From Hippopus hippopus (taxonomy: Eukaryota; Mollusca; Bivalvia; Cardiida; Cardiidae), in NCBI GenBank assembly GCA_946811185.2, contig OX328096.1, positions 45,212,252 through 45,276,251 on the forward strand: 64,000 nt of DNA, written 5' to 3'. Under the pieces are notes generated by a model, which did not search any database, was not told the DNA's origin, and saw nothing but the letters and a program-made list of their open reading frames with translations. The stretch's first letter is position 1. Every line of letters begins with the position of its first letter. Both the position numbers and the translations under genes were made by a program. Shown piece by piece: positions 46,717 to 56,625 of the stretch.

Positions 46717-47088
46717 TTAAAGTAACAATAAAGGCTAAATGTAAACAAAGTTGGTGTTTGAATGCATTGAATTTATATCATACCATTTAAAAGTATGGAA
46801 ATTATTGTGAAGATGACAGTCTGTTATTGTATGGTCGGTCCAAGTGTTAGTTGCTGACAGAGAAATTAATTTCAAAACTAGGTTAAAACCTGCCAGGTAG
46901 CTGTGTCTTTTGTTTACTTTTTCCCTGATTTTAAAATTCTTTTTTCTGCCAGCGACTAACATATGGCCCGACCACATGGTAACAGACTGTCATCTCCACA
47001 ATATTTTCCATACTTTTAAATGGTATGAGTTAAATTTAAATGTATTATGACATTTGCTTTGATATTTTGGCCTTTACTGGGGCTTTAA
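46717..47088. mobile_element. Third TTAA family: 372-bp long-armed foldback element
   Basis: TTAA stands at both ends (46717-46720 and 47085-47088). Terminal blocks TTAAAGTAACAATAAAGGC and the complement of GCCTTTACTGGGGCTTTAA are inverted. The main arms (about 46785-46875 and 46945-47025) share ACCATTTAAAAGTATGGAAA, GATGACAGTCTGTTA, and GTTAG-C-GCTG-CAG in inverted order. No coding capacity. Confidence 0.8.
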
Positions 47089-47468
47089 GACACCCATTTA
47101 ATAGAAAGTGCTCTAAAAACAATCATCAGTTCTGTTTGAAAGTCCAAGGCAGTGGCTGTTAGCATGTATGTAGTTTCATAAAGTGATCCATTGTCATTAG
47201 TATGCATTTTTTCGTGGTGGTTGAAAATAACTCCGCTCTACGGTTTTACAAAGAGTGTTATATATGGCAAATTTGAAAAATCAGTTTATCGAAACAATAA
47301 CACTAAGGGGTCTATATGGAAGATTATGAAGTGATGGCAAACAAGATTGATCAAATTATATACTTGATCCAATGGCAATATCCTGGGCCAAACATGTTAT
47401 ACAACCATGTTACCCATCAGTGCATATGTGTTCCCAGCAAAGCTGAAATTCAAGTACACAGTATTGGC
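47089..47468. other. Intronic sequence without recognisable feature
   Basis: No feature recognised. Confidence 0.5.
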
Positions 47469-47703
47469 TTAACCCTTTACCACACAATCCTGACTTTTAA
47501 CGACCCCGAGAAAGAAGCCTCTTGAAAACATTGTGGGAAAAGGGGAAAATGCTGGTAACCAGCATTTTCTCCTTTTCCCACAATGTTTTCTATCCTTTCC
47601 AAAACAAATTTCAATCTTTCAGTTGCATTTTTTTTGTGGTCTGCAACAGTTACTGCTTTCAATTTGGATTAGTTATAAACTTTGTTGTCTGGTAAAGGGT
47701 TAA
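47469..47703 (+). mobile_element. TTAA palindromic MITE, best-preserved complete copy
   Basis: TTAACCCTTTACCACACAAT at the left and GTCTGGTAAAGGGTTAA at the right. The centre pairs AACATTGTGGGAAAAGG with CCTTTTCCCACAATGTT almost perfectly around ATGCTGGTAACCAGCAT. The internal GACTTTTAACGACC contains a TTAA. Confidence 0.93.
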
Positions 47704-48261
47704 CTATAGTGGCAGAAAAGTCTGAGACCTGGAAGGGGGAACTAATGACCTTTGAGCTAGATCATTTTAATTTAGCAGATGAAGTTTCATGGAGGGAAGA
47801 ATGAGTTGGTGTGGATTCTATAAGAAAGAGAAGTGTAGATTATCAGCTGTGGTGTAACTGGGAGCAAATTAAGGAAGGCTCTGAAAGGAGGAGTGCTCTG
47901 AAATAGCTGGGAGTGCTAAGAGTGTTTGGTATATTTTAAGACTTCAGGTACCCAAGAATGTGAGATTTAACGAGAGATACCCACAGCTGTTGATTAAGAA
48001 GCTGTTTTTTTTTTTTATCATAATTGAAGAGAAAACTTAACTTCATGCAGGTTTGACAAAGAAATGTTCAAGTAAATCTGCAGAGGTTTTTTTTTTTTCA
48101 AATTATTTCTGTGTATAAAGCAATGTATAAACGACATAAGGAAAACTCTTCCTATCTATCTCTTATAAACCAATAGAGTGATATGGTGGTTCTCAAACAG
48201 GAAAAAAGACCCAAATCTAGCATTTCAAAGGTGTGTTAGACCAGAATATCATGCATAATAC
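47704..48261. other. Intronic sequence without recognisable feature
   Basis: T-rich runs near 48006 and 48087; nothing else recognised. Confidence 0.5.
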
Positions 48262-48345
48262 AGGACAGCGAAGATTTATTATCAGATTGTACATTATATG
48301 CAGTCTAATCTTAGATTTTTATTGTCTTTAACAGGATAAGTTTTT
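48262..48345. repeat. Second palindromic family core fragment
   Basis: GACAGCGAAGATTTATTATC with GCAGTCTAATCTTAG corresponds to the diverged arms of the family at 44254-44462. Confidence 0.45.
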
Positions 48346-48524
48346 GCCTAACAGAATATGGCGTAATTACTGGTGGTGTAGTTTTATTTATCATACTGTC
48401 ACAGTGTTTTAGTCTTTATCACATCAGGTTTGATTTACCAAACACCAGAAACATCTTAGGGATGTATGAAAACTCGCACATCACAAGAAGTTTGCTGGTA
48501 AACTGTGTCACTAGAAATAAACAA

Positions 48525-48751
48525 TTAAACCCTTTACCAAACAATCCTGAGTTAAATGACCCTGAGAATGAAGGCATTGGAAAGCATTATGGGAATAGAA
48601 GAAATTGCTGGTAATCAGCATTTTCTGCTTTTCCTAAATTGTTTTTTACTCTAAAAGACAAAATCCATTATTTGAGCTACCACTGATTTGTTGTCTGCAT
48701 ACATGTTCGATTTGGATCAGTCATATATTTTGTCATGAGGTAAGGACTTAA
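48525..48751 (+). mobile_element. TTAA palindromic MITE, complete diverged copy
   Basis: TTAAACCCTTTACCAAACAA at the left, ATGAGGTAAGGACTTAA at the right, centre AAATTGCTGGTAATCAGC. Confidence 0.85.
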
Positions 48752-49354
48752 GGCTGTGCAGAAAACGGGTTTGGCCATATTTAACAATTTCCAGCTGATT
48801 TTAGATTCGTTAATTCATACCCATAGAACACAAACCTATGTCACAATATCATTTTTAAGAAAAAAAGGCTGTAAGTTTGTCTCAAAAACATGGCAACTGT
48901 GGTTTGAATTTCAATAGAAATTCTTCAGCCACATATGTTATTAACATAGCTTACACTCATAAAAATAACCCATTTCAGTGAAAGTTTAACATACCTTTTC
49001 TTACTTTGATTTAAAAGTATTCGAATGCATTTTTCAGAACATTTGTTTTAGCTATGCTTGCCCCTAATCTTTTTCCACCTGCAGACACATTTTTATCCCT
49101 TCAGAACTAACTTGTTATCCAAGAAATAGGTAGCATTTTCCATTTGGCAACATTTTTTAATGTCGTGGTCTTAAATATGACTATTTACCACATCAGTTTG
49201 GATCTTTTAAATAGAAGATAGAAGATAGTGGATGGTCATGATACAACTCTGTTCAAAGCTTACACTAGTCTTTGTCTATGCTATATGTTGTTGATTTATA
49301 CATCAAAACATTGCATCAAGTGATATGGGGAAGAATCAACTTACTGAAAATTAT
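48752..49354. other. Intronic sequence without recognisable feature
   Basis: No feature recognised. Confidence 0.5.
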
Positions 49355-49532
49355 TTAACCTTTAAAATGTAGCAGTTATTATTACTTTTGAGGACTGTGT
49401 AGATAGAGGTCAGACTGGATCTATACTGTCCAGTATTGTTTAACATATTCTGTCAAAAAAAGCCTTGACCCAGCACTATTTTAGTGAAAAAGTCATATGT
49501 TGAATTGGCACCCCAAAGGTCAATTCTAGCTG
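49355..49532. mobile_element. Second TTAA foldback MITE family, copy
   Basis: TTAACCTTTAAAATGTAGCA at the left; GTGTAGATAGAGGTCAGACT and GGATCTATACTGTCC form shortened arms. The right end near CCAAAGGTCAA is eroded. Confidence 0.55.
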
Positions 49533-49548
49533 CCAAAATTCATGACTT

Positions 49549-49757
49549 TTAACCTTTAAAGTGCTAGAACTGATTTAAGTTGCTTTTGCACAGTGTAAAT
49601 CAAGATTAGACTGCACAGAATGTACAGTCTGATCCAAGATCTGCACTGCCAGCTACATTGTTTTTATTTTAGTAGATTTATGAGATTTTAGTAGAAACAA
49701 CCTTGAAATAGTACATTATTTGGGCTGTTTTCCTAATTGAAAGGGTCCAATCATTAA
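49549..49757. mobile_element. Second TTAA foldback MITE family, copy
   Basis: TTAACCTTTAAAGTGCTAG at the left; GTGTAAATCAAGATTAGACT pairs with AGTCTGATCCAAGATCTGC. The right end is AAAGGGTCCAATCATTAA. Confidence 0.65.
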
Positions 49758-49766
49758 TTCAGTTTT

Positions 49767-49997
49767 TTGAACCCATTACTACACAATCCCAAGTTTTAAC
49801 GACCTTGAGAAAGAAAGCTTTTAAAAACATTGTGGAGAAAAGAAGAAAATGCTGGTAACCAGCATTTTCTCCTTTTCCCACAATGTTTTCTTCTCAATTA
49901 AAGGTAAATTTCACCCTTTGAGTCACCCTTGATTTGTTGTCTGTATATGCTTTCAATTTGGATAAGTCTAAAATTTTGTTGTATGATGAAGAGCTAA
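49767..49997 (+). mobile_element. TTAA palindromic MITE, ends mutated
   Basis: TTGAACCCATTACTACACAA at the left and GATGAAGAGCTAA at the right; the centre is very well preserved (ATGCTGGTAACCAGCAT). Confidence 0.87.
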
Positions 49998-50360
49998 AAG
50001 GATTAATGCAGTCCAATGTAAGATACATCCAAGGGACTAACATTGCAGGATATTTCTAGTTTATCCACTTCAAAAACTTGGATTTTGAGGTCACAGAAAA
50101 AATATTGTAAGAAAAAAAGCTTTCTCTTTGCAAAAGTGTTAATGTATGTTATTTGATAATAATGAAATGGGCTTGCTTCTATTTGGCTAAGTTGTATTAT
50201 TACTGTAAAGTAGTATCATGCTTCCCAGCATAATAAAAGTACTTGGTGGAAATGTTGCTTATAGAGTAAACCATGGATAACACAGATGATGGACAATTGT
50301 CAATTGCTATTGTATGGAAAGAATTACAAGTACATACAGCCACAGGGATGTTTTGATTGC

Positions 50361-50807
50361 TTAACCTTTTACCAAATAATCCTGTTTTAATGAACCTTGG
50401 TGAAAAAATGCAATTGGAAACATTGTGGGAAAGACAGAAAATGTAGGTAATCAGCATCTCCATTCCAACAATATCTTTTACCGCTTTACCAGACAACAAA
50501 ATTTTACCGATTTGTCCAAATTGAAAGCCTTTGCAGACAACAATTTCAATGTGGCTCAAATGGTGCACTTTTTCTTTGATAGGGTAGAAAACATTGTGGG
50601 AAAAGGAGAAAATGCTGGTTCTCCTTTTCCAACAATGGTTTCAAAAGGCCTCTTTCACAGGGTTGTTTAAAATTGGCATTGTGCGGTAAAGGGTTAAACC
50701 TATCAAAGACAAATCCCATTGTTTTAGCCACACTTACATTGTTGTCTGCATTTTATGTTTTTACTATTGGACATGTCTGAACTTTTGTTTTCTGGTTAAG
50801 ATTTTAA
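50361..50807 (+). mobile_element. TTAA palindromic MITE split by another MITE
   Basis: Left part starts TTAACCTTTTACCAAATAAT and runs through the core to about 50476. The right part resumes ACCTATCAAAGACAAATCCC at 50698 and ends near TTAA 50804-50807. Confidence 0.85.
50477..50697 (-). mobile_element. TTAA palindromic MITE nested inside another
   Basis: Starts CCGCTTTACCAGACAAC just after TTTA 50477-50480 and ends GGTAAAGGGTTAA at 50697. Part of the right arm of the palindrome is deleted (GCTGGTTCTCCTTTTCC). Confidence 0.88.
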
Positions 50808-51331
50808 AGGGAGATATTGACTAATTGCAGCTGCAGATAATCTTTGAATGAAAGTATTCAGTTTTGTTTCTATGCCTCTTCCTCAAAGTTTTAAGGATCT
50901 TATTGACTTTGAATTTTTTACCTATGAAAGCCACTTCATAAAAATGCATTTAACTACTTGCAAGTTTTAAACATTGTTAAGCAATTTTTGCTGCAGATCA
51001 TATTGCTTACAAGCTAACTAGAAAGATCAAATACACCATAAAGTTTGACTGAAAAATCTCATTATCTCTCTTTAATATCTTTTTATCAAGAAATAAAGTA
51101 AGGCCAAAGTTCCATTGTGTTATCTATGGTGCTAGTTCATTCATCATTTCATGTGGTACATAGAATCATGGTTAAGGTTTATATTACTGATGAGTCTTTG
51201 TTACTTTTAGTAATGCATTGTGTAGCAATTTATTTTAGGTATAGCTTGCCTCTTGTATGCAATTCAATGCATTTTAGATGGTTGGATCTTATGTATATAT
51301 TACCCTCGGAATAACACATTTCATTTTTCAG
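50808..51331. other. Intron end upstream of exon 51332-52321
   Basis: No repeat or coding frame recognised; the end is the acceptor region. Confidence 0.55.
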
Positions 51332-52321
51332 TGTTTGATCCCAATTTGCAAGAAGGAGAATCGGTATATGAAGATCAAAAGCCAGATGGCTCAATCATTG
51401 TGAAGAAAAGAATAAAACATCTACCCCGTGGTCATGTCAGTTTTGATCAAACTGAAGATGTGGAGTACTTAGAGGAGGCTGGACCAGTTCGAGTTGAAAC
51501 AGACATTCAAGATGAGACAGAAATCCTCGATGATGGCACAGTCCATAAAATTCATAAAGTAACAAGACACTCCCTACGCCATGTTAGAAAATCTTTGAGG
51601 TCAGATGCAGGAGAGGAAGATGTTGTTGAAGAAGCTGATATTGAGGTTCCTGGCACAGAAAAAGAAAAAGTAGTTGAAACATTTGAAGAGGCACCAAGAA
51701 AAATTATGCAAGTTGAAGAGGAAGAAGAAATTCTAGAAGATGGTACCAAAGTCAAGCGTCAAGTGATTATGAGTAGTATGGTCCAGAAAATTAAACAGAG
51801 AACCAGATCCATAGACCAAGGAGTTGTTGAGGAGAATGAAGAGGAGATAACTGAGGTTATCCCTGGTACTCAGTCATGCTTTATTGCAAGGTCAGATTCC
51901 TCATCCACAAGTTCCAGCTTCATTGATGATCTGGATGAGCTTGATGCTCTAGTTGAAGAGGAAACAGAGACACTTGATGATGGCACTAAGATTCAAACTA
52001 TTCTCTTACAAGCGCATGAAACTAGAAAGTCAAGGTCACGATCTGGATCTATAGAACGCACAGAGGATGTTGTGCTTGTAAAGGAGAAAAGGGTAACTCC
52101 AGCCCCATCTCCAGCACCCTCTCCCCCACAGTCACCAAGGTCAGGGTCTCCAATTCAAATGGAGGAACTTGCCTCACATTTGGCTCAGAAAATTGTCAGA
52201 TCAGCCCATTTAGAAGCAAAGATTCATAAAACTGAAACTAGTATTGAAGAAACATCTCAGTTTACCACAGATGAAATGATACCGCCTGACTCTGAAGTTC
52301 TACTTCAAGATGAACCAGAAG
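51332..52321 (+). CDS. C-terminal-type tail exon of probable ankyrin with four D-G-T repeats, 330 codons
   Basis: Acceptor TCATTTTTCAG (AG at 51330-51331), donor CCAGAAG|GTAAAC (GT at 52322), phase 1-1, 990 nt. The peptide begins (V)FDPNLQEGESVYEDQ. Four acidic-then-DG units follow, with DG codons at 51385 (PDGSIIVKKR), 51532 (LDDGTVHKIHKVTR), 51739 (LEDGTKVKRQVI) and 51979 (LDDGTKIQTI), spaced 49, 69 and 80 residues apart. Each unit is followed by an Arg/Ser-rich stretch. A Pro/Ser block (TPAPSPAPSPPQSPRSGSP) and a final helical block (MEELASHLAQKIVRSAHL) end the exon. Vertebrate ankyrin C-termini have comparable E-E-E-x-x-D-x-x-G-x-x-V-V-K-K-V-T-R blocks, which is my main reason for the ankyrin call. 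Read-through would stop at 52366-52368 after about 15 more residues. The open frame upstream to 51253 lies in the intron and is not counted. Confidence 0.75.
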
Positions 52322-52662
52322 GTAAACTTTTGCAAGAGAAATGTAGACAGAGTACTGTAACCCTGTAGCTGCACTAACATTTAGAGTCTAATATCAGTTT
52401 AATTTGGATTTTGTTGTTGTTTTTGCAGGCATGTTCTATTTCTTTGAACAACTGATTCTATATATTGGCTTTTGAATCCCAAATAACATTGTGAAAGGTT
52501 GCAACAGTGGGAATAAAAAAAAAACTTTTAGTAGTATGAGATAGCAGTTTTTCTAATGTTATACACCATACTGTAACCCGTTCTACAGTAAGAAACCTTT
52601 GTTTTGCACCTACCTTTACAGCATTATCATACACATGAAGTCTTGGGATCAAAAGTCAGCTG
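52322..52662. other. Intron start or 3' flank after the last exon seen
   Basis: Begins with donor GTAAAC. A strong acceptor-like TTGTTGTTTTTGCAG lies at about 52414-52428. Joining there would add about 16 hydrophobic residues before a TGA; unsupported otherwise. The remainder is featureless. Confidence 0.45.
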
Positions 52663-52862
52663 TACTCTTTACCAGACAACAAAACTTCAGACTTCAAAGC
52701 AGTTGCAGATGATGAATTTGGTTTGGCTCAAATGATGAGTTTTCTTTGAATGGGTAGAAAACATAGTGGAAAAAGGAGAAAATGTTGGTTACCAGCAATT
52801 TCTCCTTTTTCCACAATGTTTACAAAAGACCTCTTCCTTAGGATGATTTAGATAAAGGTTAA
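52663..52862 (-). mobile_element. TTAA palindromic MITE, copy with deletions
   Basis: CTCTTTACCAGACAACAAAA at the left, GATAAAGGTTAA at the right, centre AAATGTTGGTTACCAGC. Confidence 0.8.
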
Positions 52863-53204
52863 GTTGCTCTTGAAAGTGTACTTCAAGATCAGATGGCATA
52901 AAATGTGTAGCATAATATTACATGTCTTATGTTCAATATTCAGTGTCTGATGCTCTGACCAAAAGAGCTGCAATACTTTGACCTTTCCACTGCAATGAGT
53001 AGTTTCCATTGCATCTCATTTAACAGTATCATAAAATAAGTAGAACCCTTTACAAAATCCTCAAAGAAATAGAACATTATTTTGTTATCAAGGCCTAAAT
53101 TTATTTGATTATTATTTTTCTGAATCAAATTTGTAGCAAAGAACTTTGAAAACATTGTACTGATTTTAAAGACAATCAGCATGACTTTGAGGTTTTCCAG
53201 ATGG
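52863..53204. other. Sequence without recognisable feature
   Basis: No feature recognised. Confidence 0.5.
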
Positions 53205-53376
53205 GCAGCTAGATTGACTCAAATCATTGACTTCGTCTTTAAAATGTTAAAAAAAAAAACAGAGTGGAAAATGGAGAAAATACTTGTTACCAGCATTTTC
53301 TCCCTCTACCCACAATTTTTTAAAAAGCCTTCTCCTTCAGGATTGTTAAAATTCTGGATGTTTAATGAAGGGTTAA
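53205..53376 (-). mobile_element. TTAA palindromic MITE, left-truncated
   Basis: Contains AAAATACTTGTTACCAGC and ends TTTAATGAAGGGTTAA. The first ~60 bp of the family is lost. Confidence 0.65.
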
Positions 53377-53401
53377 TTCATAGTATGCTCAGGGCATCAT
53401 A

Positions 53402-53630
53402 TCAACTCTTTCCCAAACAACAAAATTGTAGACTTGTCAAAATTGAAAGCTTTTGCAGACGACAAATTAAATGTGACTCAAAGGATGAAATTTGTCTCTG
53501 ACAGGATAGAAAACATTGTGGGAAAAGGAGAAAATGCTGGTTACCAGCATTTTCTCCTTTTCCTAGAATGTTTTCAAAAGCTTTCTGCTCCAGGGTCGTT
53601 GAAAGTCGGGATTGTGTGGAAAAGAGTTAA
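53402..53630 (-). mobile_element. TTAA palindromic MITE, complete copy (229 bp)
   Basis: TCAACTCTTTCCCAAACAAC at the left, TGTGGAAAAGAGTTAA at the right, well-preserved palindrome. It lies 25 bp after the preceding copy, in the same orientation. Confidence 0.88.
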
Positions 53631-53997
53631 GTATTTTTATGTGGATCAAGATCCCACAACATGGATTTTGTAGTCATATCATGAGTCTACTCTCTCCTAT
53701 GCTTTGAAAGAGACTTTTGTTGAACAGCCTTAAAATTGATGTAGGTTTTGACCACAGACTTCAAATTCATTTACTTTCAAATACAAGTGTTAACAACATA
53801 TTCCAATCCAGGGTTTTTCAATCTTCTACGATAGATTGTCAAATGAAAAAATATATAAATATTACTGTGCTGTAGATTGATTGAAATGGACAATCAGAGA
53901 AATAACTCTTTCACTACTGACTAAATAAATTGCATTTTCTCAAAGGCTAAAAATACATTTCCCCTGCAAGATCAAGAGAGATTTCAGTAATCATTTA
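53631..53997. other. Sequence without recognisable feature
   Basis: No feature recognised. Confidence 0.5.
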
Positions 53998-54115
53998 GAA
54001 TAAAGTAGTGCACAGTGTAGATCAGAGATCAGACTGCACATTCTGTGCAGTCTGATCTTAATCTACACTGTCCACAAAAGCCTCTGGTGTTGTCTGTGGT
54101 ATGGAAAGAGATAAG
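53998..54115. repeat. Second palindromic family, best-preserved core
   Basis: CAGTGTAGATCAGAGATCAG..ACTGCACA pairs with TGTGCAGT..CTGATCTTAATCTACACTG around a 3-base loop (TTC near 54042), giving arms of nearly 30 bp with few mismatches. Confidence 0.8.
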
Positions 54116-54752
54116 GAGAGCAAAGTGCTGCTGATAGATTACCCAGGTCCTAGGCCTTGATAATTTGCTGTTCAATGTATTGTTTGACTTTTTTTCTTCA
54201 GCCTTTCAGCATTTATTTCAGTTGCAGGTTTTAAAGCTTAGAGTTTGTGGATCAGTGTCGTTATAAAGTTATTAGTTATCTTGTATATGATGTGAAGCTC
54301 TTTCTTTTTAAGCTCAATGTTTTTTTCAACAAAACTCTGCAATTATGTATGGTTTCTTGCAGTCAGGGTATATTCTGTTAGGATATGCAAACCAATAGTA
54401 CTCATCAGCTATTGAAATACATTGTAGCAGTGCAGTAGAAAAAAAGGGGTTTAATGCATCTCTGTGATCTGTGATACCAAGCAAGTCATCACATAATTCT
54501 TGGTCCATAAAATTTAGTGTTGTCCAACAACCAACTGAATCCTGAGGTAGACTGGTCCTATTGCCTGCAGAAAATTGATCAATAGCAAAAAGTTTTGACC
54601 GAGGTCATCCTGCATGGACTGTACAAGCAGACCTGGGCTGATACTTTGTTGATACGGATGCATTGGACCACCTTTACACAGAGCATGACTGACTTGTAAA
54701 TGGCAGTAATTCATCCCTGTATTCTGTGGAGATACCTAACACCAATTTAAAT
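54116..54752. other. Sequence without recognisable feature
   Basis: Minus-strand frames of 60-66 aa are not supported. No repeat recognised. Confidence 0.5.
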
Positions 54753-55223
54753 GTAACCCTTTACCAAATAATCAGCTGTTTTTACTCTTTGCCAAACGGC
54801 AAAATTTGAGACTTGTCCAAATTGAAAGCATTTGCAGATGACAAAGTACATGTGACTCAAAAATTGAAACTTGACTTTGGAAGAGAAGAAAACATTGTGG
54901 GAAAGGGAGAAAATGCTGGTAACCAGCATTTTCTCCTTTTCCCACAATGTTTTTCAAAAGGCTTCTTCCTCAGGGTCGTTAAAACCAGAGATTGTTTGGT
55001 AAGGGGTTAACAACCCCAAGGAAGAAGGCCTTTGAAAACATTGTGGGATGAGTAGAAAATGCTGGTTCCCAGCATTTCCTCCTAACCAGCATTTTCTCCT
55101 TTGCCAACAATGTCTCCCCTACCTTTTAAAGTACAAATCTAATCATTTGAGCCTGAGTTAATTTGTCTGTGAATGCTTTCAGTATGAACCACTCTAAAAC
55201 TGTGTCATCTGCTAAGGAGTTAT
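54753..55223 (+). mobile_element. TTAA palindromic MITE hosting a nested MITE
   Basis: Left part GTAACCCTTTACCAAATAAT to about 54784. The right part resumes CAACCCCAAGGAAGAAGGCC at 55011, carries a partly duplicated centre (two CCAGCATTT blocks) and ends CTAAGGAGTTAT. Confidence 0.85.
54781..55010 (-). mobile_element. TTAA palindromic MITE nested at the host's internal TTAA
   Basis: 230 bp, from TTTACTCTTTGCCAAACGGC to GGTAAGGGGTTAA. The flanks GTTTTTA and TTAACAACCCC rebuild the family's own internal TTTTAACGACCC site, so the target was that TTAA. The palindrome is nearly perfect. Confidence 0.92.
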
Positions 55224-55724
55224 TGCATGATAATATGTGAAGTATTTCTAGTAAAAGAAAAAGTTGGTCATTAGAGGCCATTTCCTTTTTGCCACAATGT
55301 TTTCAAAAGAGTTCAGCAAAATCTTGCAGGATGTAAGGAGATAATTGTTTGTTGTGTGGTTGAGAATTCGAAACAATCACAATATTGACACACTCAGGAC
55401 TGTAAAATTTATATTATTTCAAACTTAAATCTTAAAACTGTCTAATCTGAATTGTCTTTGGAAGTCTGCATTTTAATGGAAATCAGAGTTCAGAGTGATA
55501 TGCTAATGAAAGTTTTCACTGAAAACAACATGACAAATGAAGATCACAGTGTTTGGGAATGAAGTCATCTGTATAAATCTTAAATAAGGTCGTTCAGGGG
55601 ACATATTCACAAAGTATAACCATTCATAATTTAGCTCTAAATCTTAATTCCAGAACATCTCGGTCTATCAGATGAGAAGTATTGGAATTTAGAGTTAGAA
55701 TGAAATTTAGAACCAGTGGTAAAT
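55224..55724. other. Sequence without recognisable feature
   Basis: A short MITE-like piece (TTTGCCACAATGTTTTC near 55288-55304) is the only recognised signal. Confidence 0.5.
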
Positions 55725-55870
55725 GAGGTGACAAAACAATTTGTTAAAAAGTTGGCAATGAAATGACAGTACAATTTGTTTCAAAGTTGGCTGTGAAATG
55801 ACTACAATTTGTTTGAATGTTAGCTGTGCGATGACAAAACAATTTGTTTCAAAGTTGGCTATGGATGACA
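55725..55870. repeat. Minisatellite, about four ~35-bp units
   Basis: Units share ATGACA-AACAATTTGTTTCAAAGTTGGCTGTGA in broken form: CAATTTGTTAAAAAGTTGG, CAATTTGTTTCAAAGTTGG, CAATTTGTTTGAATGTTAG, CAATTTGTTTCAAAGTTGG. Confidence 0.8.
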
Positions 55871-56625
55871 TTTCTGAAGTTAATTGAACCTTGTTATTTT
55901 TGAGAGTTGAATTATCCTAATCTGGATACATGTGAGAATGAGCTTGGTATGAAACTGGGAGAAACGAATAGGGTCTGTTGTGAAAGTGTGACATAACTAC
56001 TACTGCTTGAATTTTAACTGGAATAACCAGCTGTGTATTCACCTGACTTTCTCATACACAGCAGGATTCGATCAACTTTTGAAAGTCATTGAGGCAAATG
56101 GAGAAATTGTGTACATGATTGATATCTCCTTTTGCAGTACTGTTTTCACATATGTTTATGTTCTTGCACTGATGATCCATTTCTAACAAGGATACATGTC
56201 AAAGTTCTCCACTGCAGATCATCAAGATCAGGCTATTACAATGTTGTATGTATTGTTAAATGCTGTGATATAAAGCATTACAGCCCATTGCTCATTTTGA
56301 AAATGTTCCATTGCTTCTGTTGGCTACAAGAGGTTTAACACTATGACTGTTTTGTATGTTGGTGTGATTTGTCTGACTACTGTACTAATCCACTTCTTAG
56401 CCAGACCTTAAAAACCTGCTGGTCTTGGATGAATGAATCTTCCAGCATCTTAATCTTTTGAAGGCTAATACTGCAAACTGCTCGATTGAAAACCGCATTA
56501 TGGATTAGAAATTACTAACATAGTGTTCTGTCTTTAACATTCTGCAGGATAGTTAACAAATTTAGCAGATTTAACATTTCAACTGAAGTATTTTGAGAGT
56601 ATGCTTGACTTTGTCAAAAAATTAT
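55871..56625. other. Sequence without recognisable feature
   Basis: No feature recognised; a 68-aa frame at 56132 is unsupported. Confidence 0.5.

Larger units (their letters stand above)
4975..52321 (+). other. 3' portion of a probable ankyrin gene (minimum extent seen)
   Basis: This span covers four coding exons on the + strand (4975-5340, 10547-10636, 38976-43907, 51332-52321) separated by repeat-filled introns of about 5.2, 28.3 and 7.4 kb. What is seen: every exon is flanked by AG/GT, is a multiple of three and is phase 1 at both ends, so all can be spliced to one another in frame. The encoded segments are acidic and Ser/Glu-rich, with repeated D-G-T-x-V-K-type cores. Known of the family: invertebrate ankyrins (UNC-44, Ank2) and vertebrate ANK2/ANK3 carry giant, alternatively spliced disordered exons and C-terminal tails of this style, which adapt spectrin-linked membrane scaffolds, notably in axons. 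Inference: this is the tail region of such a gene. The ankyrin repeats, ZU5/UPA and death domain are not in the window, and the true 3' end was not identified. An unrelated scaffold protein with disordered tails is the main alternative. Confidence 0.6.

Noticed and set aside
52429..52480. Terminal exon after acceptor TTGTTGTTTTTGCAG adding 16 residues
   Set aside because: Phase would fit, but the intron would be only about 107 bp and the peptide is hydrophobic and unlike an ankyrin end. No independent support.
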